This document shows, piece after piece, positions 44,101-53,532 of a DNA stretch of 61,663 bases; position 1 is the stretch's first letter; each line of letters opens with the position of its first letter. This DNA comes from SVTX01 sp964526505 (lineage in GTDB: Bacteria; Bacillota; Clostridia; Oscillospirales; CAG-272). The stretch is from contig CAZGJC010000005.1 of NCBI GenBank assembly GCA_964526505.1, positions 1 through 61,663 of the forward strand. Reading direction: 5' to 3'. The translations under genes were made by a program, and so were the position numbers. Under the pieces are notes generated by a model. It had not been told where the DNA came from, did no database searches, and saw only the letters and a list, made by a program, of their open reading frames with translations.

Positions 44101-47100
44101 CATCCTATACCGTAAGAGTTCAAGGATATCTCGACGATGGAAACGATGACTATAATGACGGTGGAAACGGTTTGGAGACAAACCTCAACAACGTTTTTGA
44201 ATTTCCTCTTGTTGCAGACTTTGAAGCCCCTGCCGTAACAGGTTGTGAATTCTACACTGAATACGATAAAACAGCAAAGAAAAACAGACTTTATGCAAAG
44301 ATTGCGGTATATGATAACCATTACGCAATGTCAATGCAAGTCGGATATATAAGAAATGATTCAACAGAAGGTCTTATCCTTGAATCATTTGATGAATATC
44401 TCACACCAATATATTCCGAAGCAAACTCAACGTCTTACGTTGTGTATGAATTAACAGATTATATAAACGAAATCAAAAAATCATACAATAAGAACTCCTT
44501 TACAGTTGCTTGTTACGACTACGCACTCAACCTCGCATCATATGAAATTGCCCTTCCAGACGATTTCATAGATCTCTATTTTGAGGAAGAAGAAGTTGTA
44601 CTCAGCCCCAACGAAGTTTATGATTTAAATCCTCTTATTTACCCCAACACAGAATGGCCCGAACTTCTTGAATATCAGGTTTCACAGCCATCTTCAAGGG
44701 TCGGTGCGGCAGTTATAAACAATAAACTCATAGCATATAACCCCGGTACGTATATCGTCACGGCAACATCGCCCTCGGACTCCACTAAAATCGCTTCGTT
44801 TAAACTAACAGTCCTCGGTGAAAATGACCCCGGATACATAAAATACGATAAAGTTGTCACCGATAATTTCTATTTAACGGGTTATTACGTTAATAAAGCC
44901 TTCTATATATTAGATTCATCAGAGCGTGAAATAGGTACGGACGGCGAAGATATGATATTTGCCGGAAGCAGTTATTCGCTGAAAATGTATCCGTCAGAGT
45001 CAATTACGTTAAAGTACAGACTTGACGCATACTACCCTGACAACACCGAGGTTGTGTTTACTTCGAGTAACGATTCAATAGTAACCGTTTCCGATGACGG
45101 AACAATTGTTGCAATTGCCGAAGGTTACGCTTCAATAGCAGTTAACGTTATGCTTGATGGCGAGAGTACTTACTATTCTCAATCAGTCAGCATAGAAGTT
45201 CAAAATCCTTTCATTAACTCCGGACCGTATCTGTCACACTATTACGGTAACGGCGGAACAGTTGAATTCCCGGATGATCTTTCAATCACCGCTATAAACG
45301 CATTTGCGTTCTCAAACTACAATTACGTAGCAAAAGACACAAGTGCCGGTGATGTCATAAATGAAGACTTCCCTGATACAACAAAACAGTGGTTTATAGG
45401 TGATACAACAATTGAGAAAGTCATCATTCCTTACGGTGTTGAAAGTATAGGCAACTATGCTTTCGCAGGACTTACTTCACTCAAAGAAGTCGTATTCCCG
45501 TCCACGCTTACTACAATAGACCAAGGTGCATTCTACGGTTGTACTTCTCTTAAAACAATTTCGTTTATGGACGAAAACGGAAACATTACGACCGGCAACG
45601 GATTGCGTGCGGTTAAACTCATAAACCAGGACGCATTCTTAAACACAGCCCTCACGGGCAGTTATACCTTTGACAGCATCGTCTCAATTTCAAACTCTGC
45701 ATTCAAAGGCAACACAAAACTATCCGAAATCACACTCGGCGAATATGCGGTGTCGGTAGGAAGCAATGCGTTCTCCGGCAACACATCTTTAAAATCCGTC
45801 ACAATCAAATCAGATAAAATAAAACTCGGAGCCTATGCATTCTCCGATTGCACTTCTCTCACATCAATGTCATTTGACGCAGATGTAATCCCAACGGGAT
45901 TGTTCAGCGGTGCAACCAATCTTACTACCGTAAACCTCGGTGCCAGTGTTTCCACAATTCGTGAATATGCATTTGCAGGCACAAAGGTAAATAATATCAC
46001 GGTTGACAGTGCAAATACATCCATAAAAGTCAGAAATAACTATCTGGTTAATTCTACCGGAGATACACTTATTCTTGCATTCCCATCTGTAAAAGGCGAC
46101 TTCTCACTCACCGATTCCAAAATCACGAAAATCGGTGCAGGTGCATTCTCAGGAAATACAAATATTACTTCAATCAGTGCACCGTACATCAAAAACGTTG
46201 ATAAATACGCTTTCTCGGGTTGTACAAAACTTAAAAGTGTAAAGACCGGCACCCTTGAAGAAATCGGTGATTATTCTTTCTACAACACAGCATTGACTGC
46301 TATTCCGTCGCTCGGAAAAATTTCGAACATCGGAAGCTACGCATTTGTGGGAACAAGAATATCCAATCTGAATATTCCCGACAATATGAATATCGGATCA
46401 TATGCGTTTGCTGAATGTATGTCACTTACAAATATTACAATTGGAAACAACGTTACAATTGGTGATTACGCTTTCAGTATGTCGGTAACGGGCAAATATT
46501 CCGTTGAAAAAGGCGATGACGGATATTACAGATACACTTTCGCATCTCCTATTCATTCGCTCACCATAGGCACAAACGCAAACGTCGGAGCCCACGCATT
46601 TGACGGTGCTCACGAACTTGAAACAGTTATCTTGGGTGCAGGTGCATCAATCGGCAACTATGCATTCTATAATAACAGCAGTCTCAGAAGAATTGATCTT
46701 TCAAAAGCAATTGCCATAGGTGAATATGCATTCTCGGGTGATGCTTACTATGTGTACACAGACAGTTCTTGCACAACTCCTCTCGTATCGGAAGACCGTA
46801 TGTCTTACATTTTTGCATACTATTCCGCAAAACTTGAAACAGTTGATCTCTCGTCAATAAAAACAGAGTTTGATGAAATTGACGAAGATACGGAAGAACC
46901 GATTTACAAGAATTTCGGAGCAAATGCTTTCTCGGGCTGTAAAAATCTCACGTCCGTAATTCTCGGAGAAAACGTTAAGCACATTCCTCCCAGAGCTTTC
47001 ATACTCTGTTCAAACCTTGAAACAATAAATCTCGAAAACGTTGAAACCATTGCAACAAACGCATTTTCCAAGAGTGGTATTACAAGTGCAGATCTTTCAT

Positions 47101-48605
47101 CCGCTCAGGAAATCGGAAGTTACGCTTTCTCGTACTGTGATTCCCTCACAAATGTTAAATTCAACACAAACGGCGTTTCGATTGATGAAGGTGCATTTGC
47201 ATATGCTTCCAATCTCAACAATGTAAGTGGAATGAACAATGTAAAGTTATTCGGTGACCATGCATTTGCATACAACGCAATAACAGAAGCGGACCTCACA
47301 GGTGCAACCGAACTCGGTTCCGAAGTATTCATAAAAGAAGAGGCAACGAACTTCAATGTGATTTTCGGAACAAATATCACCGTTCTCGGAGATAATCCGT
47401 TTGCACATTGTGTCATTAAACCCTTCTCGACAACAGAAACAATTACCTTCAATGGAATAAATTACGATGTTCCCTCTTATACGTTTGATATAAACGATAA
47501 AGTCAAGGTAATTGACGGATCGCTTTATTACACGGTTCCTAACGGTCTTGAACTTATAACGTTTGCAGGAAACACCGAAACAGTTCACGTTGCTGAAAAT
47601 ACAGTGAGAATTTCCGCTTATGCATTTGCAAGTTCTAACGTTAAAAACGTAATCCTCCCGTACACCGTAAAAGCAATAGGACACAAAGCGTTCTATGATT
47701 GCGATAATCTGAATATGATAACGTTTTCAAGTTATAACGCACCTATTCTTGAAGAGGAATACGACTATTCGTATTACGTAACTTATAACAATATCCCCGC
47801 AACCGGCGAATTCGGATTTACAGATGTAGACGGATCCGATATATACAAAGACGGTCTCGGAATAATACCATATTATATGTGGAACGTTGCAGGTATGCCC
47901 TCAAATATGTACTACGGAGCAAACTTTGTAGACTACATCGGTCACACCGAGAATCACAACAATATGGGTCACCTAATAATGATTAGACCTTCTAACGGTC
48001 AAAATTATGAAACGTTTATTTTAGGTCAGTATTTTGACAAGATAGTAGACGGTATGCTTGCAGCAGATGACGCAACGCTTGCGGTAATCAATGCAATAAA
48101 CGCTCTTCCCTCCAACGTATCACTCAATGATAAAGCACTTGTGGAAAACGCACGTGCATTGTACGATAACATCGCAACTATCGAACAACAGGCTCTTGTT
48201 ACAAATCTTTCGATACTTACAAATGCCGAAAGAAGAATTTCAGACCTTGAATATCTTGCAAATCAAGAAAACACCACGCCCGAAACTCCCACCGAAACTC
48301 CTTCGGAAGACTCAACTGAAGAAGCAACGGGCGATGTAAACAGCAATCGTGGTTCAACAAGCAAAACTGTAATTATTGTTTCCGTGTCAGCCACTGTTGC
48401 CGTAATCATCATTTTGATTATACTTGCCTTGATTAACAAAAACAAAAAAAATACTCCCCCAACGAACAATGCTTCGGACGGAGAGGAAAACGGCGACTCC
48501 ATTGATGAGTCAACAGATAATAACGACACTTCCGCAGAAAATGCGGAAGTGTCGGAAGAACAACAAACAAACGCAGGAGAAAATACAAATGAAGAAAACA
48601 ATTAA
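41136..48605 (+). CDS. giant membrane-anchored subtilisin (S8) with PA domain and BspA-type leucine-rich repeats
   Basis: A 2489-residue surface protease. Signal peptide (about 1-37) and prodomain-like region (about 50-185). The S8 catalytic domain (about 205-670) has Asp215 in VVAVLDTGLD, His293 in HGTHVSGIIAG and Ser614 in GTSMASPNMAG, interrupted by a PA domain (about 455-565). A Fn3-like beta domain follows, then further beta domains and a BIG2-like domain (about 1285-1362). About 28 LRR_5 repeats of the IGxYAFxGCxSL type span about 1375-2195. A helical segment (about 2300-2372), a membrane helix (2408-2433) and a 55-residue acidic tail close the protein. This is a cell-envelope protease of the C5a-peptidase/lactocepin kind, with repeats likely for substrate or host binding. 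The next lipoprotein gene overlaps its end by 17 bases and a peptide transporter follows, indicating nutrient proteolysis. Confidence 0.92.
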   Translation: MKHKTFKRIGISVVTTLLVLSMSLAICISTFKETASATSDSSSFISQIKQELNTNKEKYYDTSKVYQLPSTVKDTDEISLIVEVKQDTLLDTYKTLSTNMSFSEYAVTDEANAIRNNITKLKNELLNDLDNTDINYTTGASYSAIISAFEIKIQASDFEETCTLFGERANVIVSETYNAAETQIVENNVNVFDTGIFDTTNFKYDGTGMVVAVLDTGLDYSHTAFSLANFTANRSQLGLTKDKVAALLASHDFASERLFDGLTVDDVYYNEKVPYQFDYADYDSDVMPVKSNHGTHVSGIIAGKDDTITGVAPNAQLVEMKIFSDTYDTAISSWILTALEDCVYLGVDVINMSIGTSCGYSREKDADAMSGVYDKIRDAGISLVVAASNSYNSTYGSEKNGNLGLTSNPDSATVGSPSTYESALSVASISGTKTPYFLYNGTIMYFLEANDKVSKEKSFLDDILPDGVDEMEFEYVTIPGVGRASDYSGLDMSGKIALVKRGDTTFEEKANAAQKAGAAGIIIYNNVSGEIKLSVGDATLAVCSMSQDDGELLASAQTGKIKISRNQMSGPFMSDYSSWGPTPDLKIKPEITAHGGSILSSVQGNAYERMSGTSMASPNMAGAVTLLRQYVINKFPSISENKTAVASTVNRLFMSTADIVMNTNGLPYSVRKQGAGLASLDNAAKSNAYIITYDENGNAMDKSKIELGDDPNKTGVYTLKFSVYNFGSDTLTYDIYAYVMTEGVSDTETSHGDTTVTEKAYIIDGAKIAISSNAVSNGNLLTVGAGQTADVTVTITLSDADKTYLDDSFANGMYVEGFICLDAKEENSVDLSVPYLAFYGDWTVAPLFDIDYFETSKDELDDSISTLDKTLADAYASRPIGGLSGDYISYLGSYYFQQNPSATPISADRKYISISNQEDTVSSLRFLWMGMLRNAGKIDITITDDTTGEVVFERTEDQIRKSYGDGGSIYPASVEIEFDAVKENLKNNTSYTVRVQGYLDDGNDDYNDGGNGLETNLNNVFEFPLVADFEAPAVTGCEFYTEYDKTAKKNRLYAKIAVYDNHYAMSMQVGYIRNDSTEGLILESFDEYLTPIYSEANSTSYVVYELTDYINEIKKSYNKNSFTVACYDYALNLASYEIALPDDFIDLYFEEEEVVLSPNEVYDLNPLIYPNTEWPELLEYQVSQPSSRVGAAVINNKLIAYNPGTYIVTATSPSDSTKIASFKLTVLGENDPGYIKYDKVVTDNFYLTGYYVNKAFYILDSSEREIGTDGEDMIFAGSSYSLKMYPSESITLKYRLDAYYPDNTEVVFTSSNDSIVTVSDDGTIVAIAEGYASIAVNVMLDGESTYYSQSVSIEVQNPFINSGPYLSHYYGNGGTVEFPDDLSITAINAFAFSNYNYVAKDTSAGDVINEDFPDTTKQWFIGDTTIEKVIIPYGVESIGNYAFAGLTSLKEVVFPSTLTTIDQGAFYGCTSLKTISFMDENGNITTGNGLRAVKLINQDAFLNTALTGSYTFDSIVSISNSAFKGNTKLSEITLGEYAVSVGSNAFSGNTSLKSVTIKSDKIKLGAYAFSDCTSLTSMSFDADVIPTGLFSGATNLTTVNLGASVSTIREYAFAGTKVNNITVDSANTSIKVRNNYLVNSTGDTLILAFPSVKGDFSLTDSKITKIGAGAFSGNTNITSISAPYIKNVDKYAFSGCTKLKSVKTGTLEEIGDYSFYNTALTAIPSLGKISNIGSYAFVGTRISNLNIPDNMNIGSYAFAECMSLTNITIGNNVTIGDYAFSMSVTGKYSVEKGDDGYYRYTFASPIHSLTIGTNANVGAHAFDGAHELETVILGAGASIGNYAFYNNSSLRRIDLSKAIAIGEYAFSGDAYYVYTDSSCTTPLVSEDRMSYIFAYYSAKLETVDLSSIKTEFDEIDEDTEEPIYKNFGANAFSGCKNLTSVILGENVKHIPPRAFILCSNLETINLENVETIATNAFSKSGITSADLSSAQEIGSYAFSYCDSLTNVKFNTNGVSIDEGAFAYASNLNNVSGMNNVKLFGDHAFAYNAITEADLTGATELGSEVFIKEEATNFNVIFGTNITVLGDNPFAHCVIKPFSTTETITFNGINYDVPSYTFDINDKVKVIDGSLYYTVPNGLELITFAGNTETVHVAENTVRISAYAFASSNVKNVILPYTVKAIGHKAFYDCDNLNMITFSSYNAPILEEEYDYSYYVTYNNIPATGEFGFTDVDGSDIYKDGLGIIPYYMWNVAGMPSNMYYGANFVDYIGHTENHNNMGHLIMIRPSNGQNYETFILGQYFDKIVDGMLAADDATLAVINAINALPSNVSLNDKALVENARALYDNIATIEQQALVTNLSILTNAERRISDLEYLANQENTTPETPTETPSEDSTEEATGDVNSNRGSTSKTVIIVSVSATVAVIIILIILALINKNKKNTPPTNNASDGEENGDSIDESTDNNDTSAENAEVSEEQQTNAGENTNEENN

Positions 48606-49863
48606 AATTTCTGCACTTTTAGCAATACTTCTCCTTTCTGTTTTAATGATTGTTGCATGTTCTTCCGGAGATGCATATAAGAAAATCAACAAACAGGGCT
48701 ATAACGTCAGCGTTAAATTTGATATAGGCGACGGAATGTTTGCAGGACGAAGCGAACTTGTCTTGGTAGACGCTTTCAACCTTGATAACGAAAAAACAAA
48801 TGCAGACGGTAAAAAAGAAATAACCGTTATTGCTCCCGACAGTTCCCTGCGTGGCAGTGAGGCGTTTGAGGTTGCATACAGCGGACATTATTTCGTTGGT
48901 TGGTATCAAAACCGTCAAGAAATCAAGGACGCGGACGGCAACACGAGTTATACTTACAGTGGTCTGTGGGATTTTTCCAAAGATAAATTAACGCTTGATC
49001 CAAACGGAAGTTATTCGGCTGATGAACCGGTCCTGACGCTTTACGCCGCATGGGTTCCCTTGACCGATTTCGAAATATATATTCAAGATTCAAACGGACA
49101 GTTCGGTGATACACCGTACACAACAATTACGTCTTCGTCTCTTGAAATTCCCACATGGAACAAGAACACCGGAAAACTCAGCACAACAAATTTCCCCTCA
49201 TTCGAAGGAAAGACTTTCGACTCTGCATACTACGATATTGAATGCACACGGCCGATAACAGATTCTTCGATTCTCGGAAATATAAATTTCGAAAACGGAA
49301 CGTTGAATTCCGATACAGTCAAAGTTTATGTCAAAACACTTGAAGGTTCTTGGTATAAAATTTATACCGCCGAGGCCCTTGTAAAATTAAACGATAAAAA
49401 CGGAAACTATCAAATATGTGCAGATCTTGATTTTTCAAGCGTTGCGTGGAAAAACACAACGTTTGCAAAGGAAACGTTTGAAGGTACAATCTACACCGAC
49501 GGACAAGTACATAAATTTTCAAACATTTACGCATTCTATTCCAAAGAAAACAATGCAACATCCTATGGTGGACTGTTTAAGGCAATAGGCGAAAATGCGA
49601 CTATTAAAAATATTGAGTTTGAAAATATCACCTATACAATAAGTGAGGTATCAAACAAAACAAATCTTTTGCTCATCGGACTCTTTGCCGGAGAAGCAAA
49701 TGATAACGCAATTATTGAAAACGTAACTTTCACGGGTACAAATAAAGTAATTGTTAAAAACGATTGCCTCAAACAGGTGCAATTAAAGGAAATAAATTCT
49801 GTTTTCGGCAAAGGCGACGACAGAAATATTTCAAATGACAATTTTGAAACCGTAAACGATTAA
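48589..49863 (+). CDS. surface lipoprotein with InlB-type and beta-helix-like repeats
   Basis: A 424-residue lipoprotein with lipobox MIVAC (Cys24). An InlB B-repeat-like (Listeria-Bacteroides) segment follows (about 35-155, with GHYFVGWYQNRQEI and LTLYAAWVPLTDF), then a beta-rich middle. A C-terminal stretch resembles GLUG or beta-helix repeats (YGGLFKAIGENATIKNIEFEN and LLIGLFAGEANDNAIIENVTF). It has no catalytic motif and may be an adhesin or substrate-presenting factor. The ATG at 48589 has AGGAGA upstream and lies inside the last codons of the subtilase gene in another frame, a 17-base overlap that implies coupled translation. Confidence 0.8.
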   Translation: MKKTIKISALLAILLLSVLMIVACSSGDAYKKINKQGYNVSVKFDIGDGMFAGRSELVLVDAFNLDNEKTNADGKKEITVIAPDSSLRGSEAFEVAYSGHYFVGWYQNRQEIKDADGNTSYTYSGLWDFSKDKLTLDPNGSYSADEPVLTLYAAWVPLTDFEIYIQDSNGQFGDTPYTTITSSSLEIPTWNKNTGKLSTTNFPSFEGKTFDSAYYDIECTRPITDSSILGNINFENGTLNSDTVKVYVKTLEGSWYKIYTAEALVKLNDKNGNYQICADLDFSSVAWKNTTFAKETFEGTIYTDGQVHKFSNIYAFYSKENNATSYGGLFKAIGENATIKNIEFENITYTISEVSNKTNLLLIGLFAGEANDNAIIENVTFTGTNKVIVKNDCLKQVQLKEINSVFGKGDDRNISNDNFETVND

Positions 49864-49915
49864 CGGAACCAATTACAGGTTATTTTGTAAAATTTTTAGG
49901 AGGATATATATAACA

Positions 49916-52507
49916 ATGAAAACAAGAATTTTATCTTTAATTCTTTGTATTGCATTGTGCCTTGGTACGGTAGCGATTTTCGCCTCCTGTTCTAAGGAAA
50001 AGAACAATGATGACAATGGAACAACAAAGCCTGATGCCCTTGTTATAATGACAGAAGAACTCGACGGCTTGTTTAATCCATTCTATTCAACGTCGGCAAA
50101 CGATGCTACAATCGTAGGTATGACTCAAATCAGTATGATAACAACCGGTTATAAGAACGGTGAGGTTGTTGAATCTTATGGCGACGATCAGGCAACTGTC
50201 GTTAAAGATCTTATTTCATCATATGATTCGGCTACTGACAAAACAACTTATACTTTTGTTATAAAGAACGGCATAAAGTTCTCTGACGGCAAGCCCCTTA
50301 CGATGAACGACGTACTCTTCAACATGTATGTTTATCTTGACCCTGCATATGCAGGTTCGTCCACTATGTACTCTGTTGACATTGTAGGTCTCCAACAGTA
50401 CAGAACACAAAAAGAGACTTCCGGTTCCAACGATTCGAGCAGTGCCATTTCTCAAACCGCTCAAAACCGTGCACAGGACCGTATAAACGAACTTATTAAC
50501 GCATACAAAACAGTTCTTAAAAACACAAAAGAAACAAGCATCTCCGAGAGCGATATGAAATCGTTCCTCAAAACGTGGTCTGTTTCAAGTGGTTACAAAG
50601 CCGCTGTTGCTCTTAAAGCAGATCAAGGCTCTGTAAACTCCGATAACTTAATCGCCGACTACGAAAAGGTTTGCGAAACTTTCCGCAATGAACTTACAAA
50701 TGACGCAAACGGTGCACTTGAAAATTACACCGCAGACGTTTATAAGAATTACGAAGCGGCAAATAACTTCAAATTTGACGAAGTAAGTGCATTTATGGCA
50801 CTCGAAGGCTATGTAAGTATCGAATACGAGAAAGTCAACGGAAAAACCGATTATAATACAATAAAAAATATTACTCTCAACTATAATAAAGACCAAATAA
50901 CAACAGTTGAGAAGGCTATTAACTTTGTATACAAAGACAAAATTGAAAGCAGTTTGGAAGAAATTCTTACGTACTATCAGACCGCTTCCGACATCTTGAC
51001 AGACTTCACATCCAAAGCAACAGAAATCGTTCTTAAAGAAAATCTTAAAGACGGACAACTTGCAATTCCGAATATCTCCGGTATAGTTTCTCTCGGTCAC
51101 ACAACAGATATCGCCGAGGTTAAGGCAACAAACGGCACATACAAAGTTGCTCACAGCCATAACGCTGACGGAACAGTTGTAAACTCCGATGAATACGATA
51201 TTCTTCAAATCACAATCAATGGTATAGACCCCAAAGCAATATGGAGTTTTGCTTTTGCAGTTGCTCCCCAGCACTACTATGCAAAGGGATATGATGTAGA
51301 TATCGCCAATAACAAGTTTGGTGTTGAATGGGCATCTTATGAATTTATGACCAACGTAATTCAAAATCCCGAAGTTACCAAAGTTCCCATGGGTGCAGGT
51401 GCTTATATGGCAACAAATAGTTCCAATAGCGATACTCCCGCAGGAAACGAATTCTATTCAAACAACGTCGTTTACTTCAAAGCAAACAACAACTTCCTTC
51501 TCGGTCAACCTAAAACAGAAAAAATACGTTACCAAGTAGTAAGTTCCTCGAACGCACTCAATGCTCTTCAATCCGGCTCCGTTCATTTTGTTTCCCCTCA
51601 ACTTACAGATAACAATATGGAAAAGATTGAAGCACTCAAAGATAAGGGCGTAAAGAGCGTATTTACAGACCAATTGGGTTACGGTTATATCGGTATTAAC
51701 GCAGGTAAAATCCCCAATATAAACATTCGTAAGGCTATTATGACTGCCATGGATACAAGCCGTTCACTTGATTACTACCGTTCAGGTACTGCTTCAAGAA
51801 TCTACTGGCCTATGTCTAAGGTAAGCTGGGCATATCCCACCGGCAGTTCCGCTATGGATAACGGTCATTCCTATCCCGCCATTAACTTCCAAGAAGAATC
51901 TGCCAAAACGGCAATCAAGGAATATATGAGAGAAGCGGGTGTTTCCGCAGGCGATTCCAGTCTTAAAATAACATTTACAATTGCAGGTTCCAACTTGACA
52001 GAACACCCTGTATACAGCGTATTCCTCAATGCCGCTCAAATCCTTAATGATTGTGGCTGGAACGTAGAGGTTGTAGCAGATACTCAGGCACTTACAAAAC
52101 TTGCAACAGGTTCTCTTGCTGTATGGGCGGCCGCTTGGGGTTCAACAGTTGACCCTGACCTTTACCAGGTATATCACAAAAATTCTTCCGCAACAAGCAC
52201 ACTTGCTTGGGGTTACCGTGAAATTCTCAATAACCCCACAAAGTACTCGGAAGAAAATGCAATAATTTCCGACCTCAGTGATCTTATCGACCAGGCTCGT
52301 GAAACAGATGACAGAGCGGAACGTACTCAAATTTACGAAGAAGCAATGAAACTCATTCTCGACCTTGCAGTTGAACTTCCCGTTTACCAGAGAAGTGTGC
52401 TTTATGCATATGACACAACTGTAATCAAAGAATCCTCGCTTCCTTCTGAAATTAACCCCTACACCTCTCCCCTTGAAAGAATTTGGGAAATCGAACTTGT
52501 AGGATAA
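49916..52507 (+). CDS. oligopeptide ABC transporter substrate-binding lipoprotein with large insertion
   Basis: An 863-residue SBP family 5 lipoprotein (lipobox IFASC, Cys25). Family motifs are YTFVIKNGIKFSDGKPLTMNDVLFNMY near 105-130 and, in the C-terminal half, VPMGAGAYMA, NIRKAIMTAMD and AAWGSTVDPDLYQVYH. Ordinary members have about 500-600 residues. Here an extra block of roughly 230-240 residues, mostly charged and helical (about 160-400), separates the DVLFN segment from the APQHYYAKGY segment. AGGAGG lies about 12 bases before the ATG. It precedes oppBCDF genes and follows the subtilase and lipoprotein genes, so peptides from external proteolysis are the likely cargo. Confidence 0.88.
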   Translation: MKTRILSLILCIALCLGTVAIFASCSKEKNNDDNGTTKPDALVIMTEELDGLFNPFYSTSANDATIVGMTQISMITTGYKNGEVVESYGDDQATVVKDLISSYDSATDKTTYTFVIKNGIKFSDGKPLTMNDVLFNMYVYLDPAYAGSSTMYSVDIVGLQQYRTQKETSGSNDSSSAISQTAQNRAQDRINELINAYKTVLKNTKETSISESDMKSFLKTWSVSSGYKAAVALKADQGSVNSDNLIADYEKVCETFRNELTNDANGALENYTADVYKNYEAANNFKFDEVSAFMALEGYVSIEYEKVNGKTDYNTIKNITLNYNKDQITTVEKAINFVYKDKIESSLEEILTYYQTASDILTDFTSKATEIVLKENLKDGQLAIPNISGIVSLGHTTDIAEVKATNGTYKVAHSHNADGTVVNSDEYDILQITINGIDPKAIWSFAFAVAPQHYYAKGYDVDIANNKFGVEWASYEFMTNVIQNPEVTKVPMGAGAYMATNSSNSDTPAGNEFYSNNVVYFKANNNFLLGQPKTEKIRYQVVSSSNALNALQSGSVHFVSPQLTDNNMEKIEALKDKGVKSVFTDQLGYGYIGINAGKIPNINIRKAIMTAMDTSRSLDYYRSGTASRIYWPMSKVSWAYPTGSSAMDNGHSYPAINFQEESAKTAIKEYMREAGVSAGDSSLKITFTIAGSNLTEHPVYSVFLNAAQILNDCGWNVEVVADTQALTKLATGSLAVWAAAWGSTVDPDLYQVYHKNSSATSTLAWGYREILNNPTKYSEENAIISDLSDLIDQARETDDRAERTQIYEEAMKLILDLAVELPVYQRSVLYAYDTTVIKESSLPSEINPYTSPLERIWEIELVG

Positions 52508-52525
52508 GAAAGACAGAGGTTATTT

Positions 52526-53518
52526 ATGCTTAAGTATATACTGAAAAGACTTGGATTATCAATCCTGATTCTTCTCGGTGTTTCGCTTATCATATACATC
52601 CTTATTCGTTGCATGCCCGTAAGTTTTATTGATGAAAAGATTGCGGCTATAAACCAAGGTGGAGCAACTGTTCCGCAGGAAAATATAGACAATCTGAAAA
52701 AAGCTTACGGGCTTGAGGATGACAGTTTCCTCGGCATAATCAAAGGATATGGAAATTGGCTTGTTAAATTGTGCAAACTCGATTTCGGAACAAGTTTTAA
52801 ATACGGAATTCCCGTCGTTGACGTTATCAAGAACAACATGGGAGTTTCGTTCCTAATTGCACTTATAGCCACAATTTTTGAATTTATGATAGCGATTCCG
52901 TTGGGAATCACTGCGGCAACGCATCAATATTCCATAAGAGACTACGTTGTTACCGTTCTTGTTATGATAGGTATTTCCCTGCCGTCGTTCTTCTTTGGAC
53001 AAGTACTTAAAAATTTGTTTGCAATGAAACTCGGCTGGTTCCCGCCATCAGGATGGATAGATGCGTCTATGGACCTTTCATTTTTCGGACGCATTTTAGA
53101 CGTTGCCAAACATGCAGTGCTTCCTATATTAACGGTTGTAATCCTCAGTATAGGCGGACGAATGAGAATGACACGTACAAATATGTTGGAAGTTATGAAC
53201 TCTGACTATATACGTACAGCACGTGCTAAGGGTCTTAAAGAAAAAACGGTCATTTACAAACACGCTTTCAGAAACACCCTTATTCCGCTTGTAACTTCAC
53301 TTGCGGGATTGCTCCCATCACTTTTCTCAGGTTCGATTATTACCGAGCAGGTATTTGACCTCCCCGGTATAGGTAACATCGCACTTAAAGCAATGTCTGC
53401 CGGTGATATTCCATTCATTATGGGATATAATATGTTCTTGGCACTTCTCAGCGTCATAGGCGTTCTTCTTTCTGACCTTATGTATGCGGTTGTTGACCCC
53501 AGAGTTAAACTTTCATAA
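52526..53518 (+). CDS. oppB: oligopeptide ABC transporter permease OppB
   Basis: A 330-residue permease with six helices. The N-terminal LKYILKRLGLSILILLGVSL is typical of the DppB/OppB group. The ATPase-contacting EAA loop is present (YIRTARAKGLKEKTVIYKHA, followed by RNTLIPLV). It is 18 bases downstream of the binding protein and pairs with the OppC permease 14 bases further on. Confidence 0.93.
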   Translation: MLKYILKRLGLSILILLGVSLIIYILIRCMPVSFIDEKIAAINQGGATVPQENIDNLKKAYGLEDDSFLGIIKGYGNWLVKLCKLDFGTSFKYGIPVVDVIKNNMGVSFLIALIATIFEFMIAIPLGITAATHQYSIRDYVVTVLVMIGISLPSFFFGQVLKNLFAMKLGWFPPSGWIDASMDLSFFGRILDVAKHAVLPILTVVILSIGGRMRMTRTNMLEVMNSDYIRTARAKGLKEKTVIYKHAFRNTLIPLVTSLAGLLPSLFSGSIITEQVFDLPGIGNIALKAMSAGDIPFIMGYNMFLALLSVIGVLLSDLMYAVVDPRVKLS

Positions 53519-53532
53519 GGAGGGACGTTTAT

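Noticed and set aside
45400..47700. DNA tandem repeat array in the subtilase gene
   Set aside because: The repetition is at protein level (leucine-rich repeats); the nucleotide copies are too diverged to be a satellite or CRISPR array.
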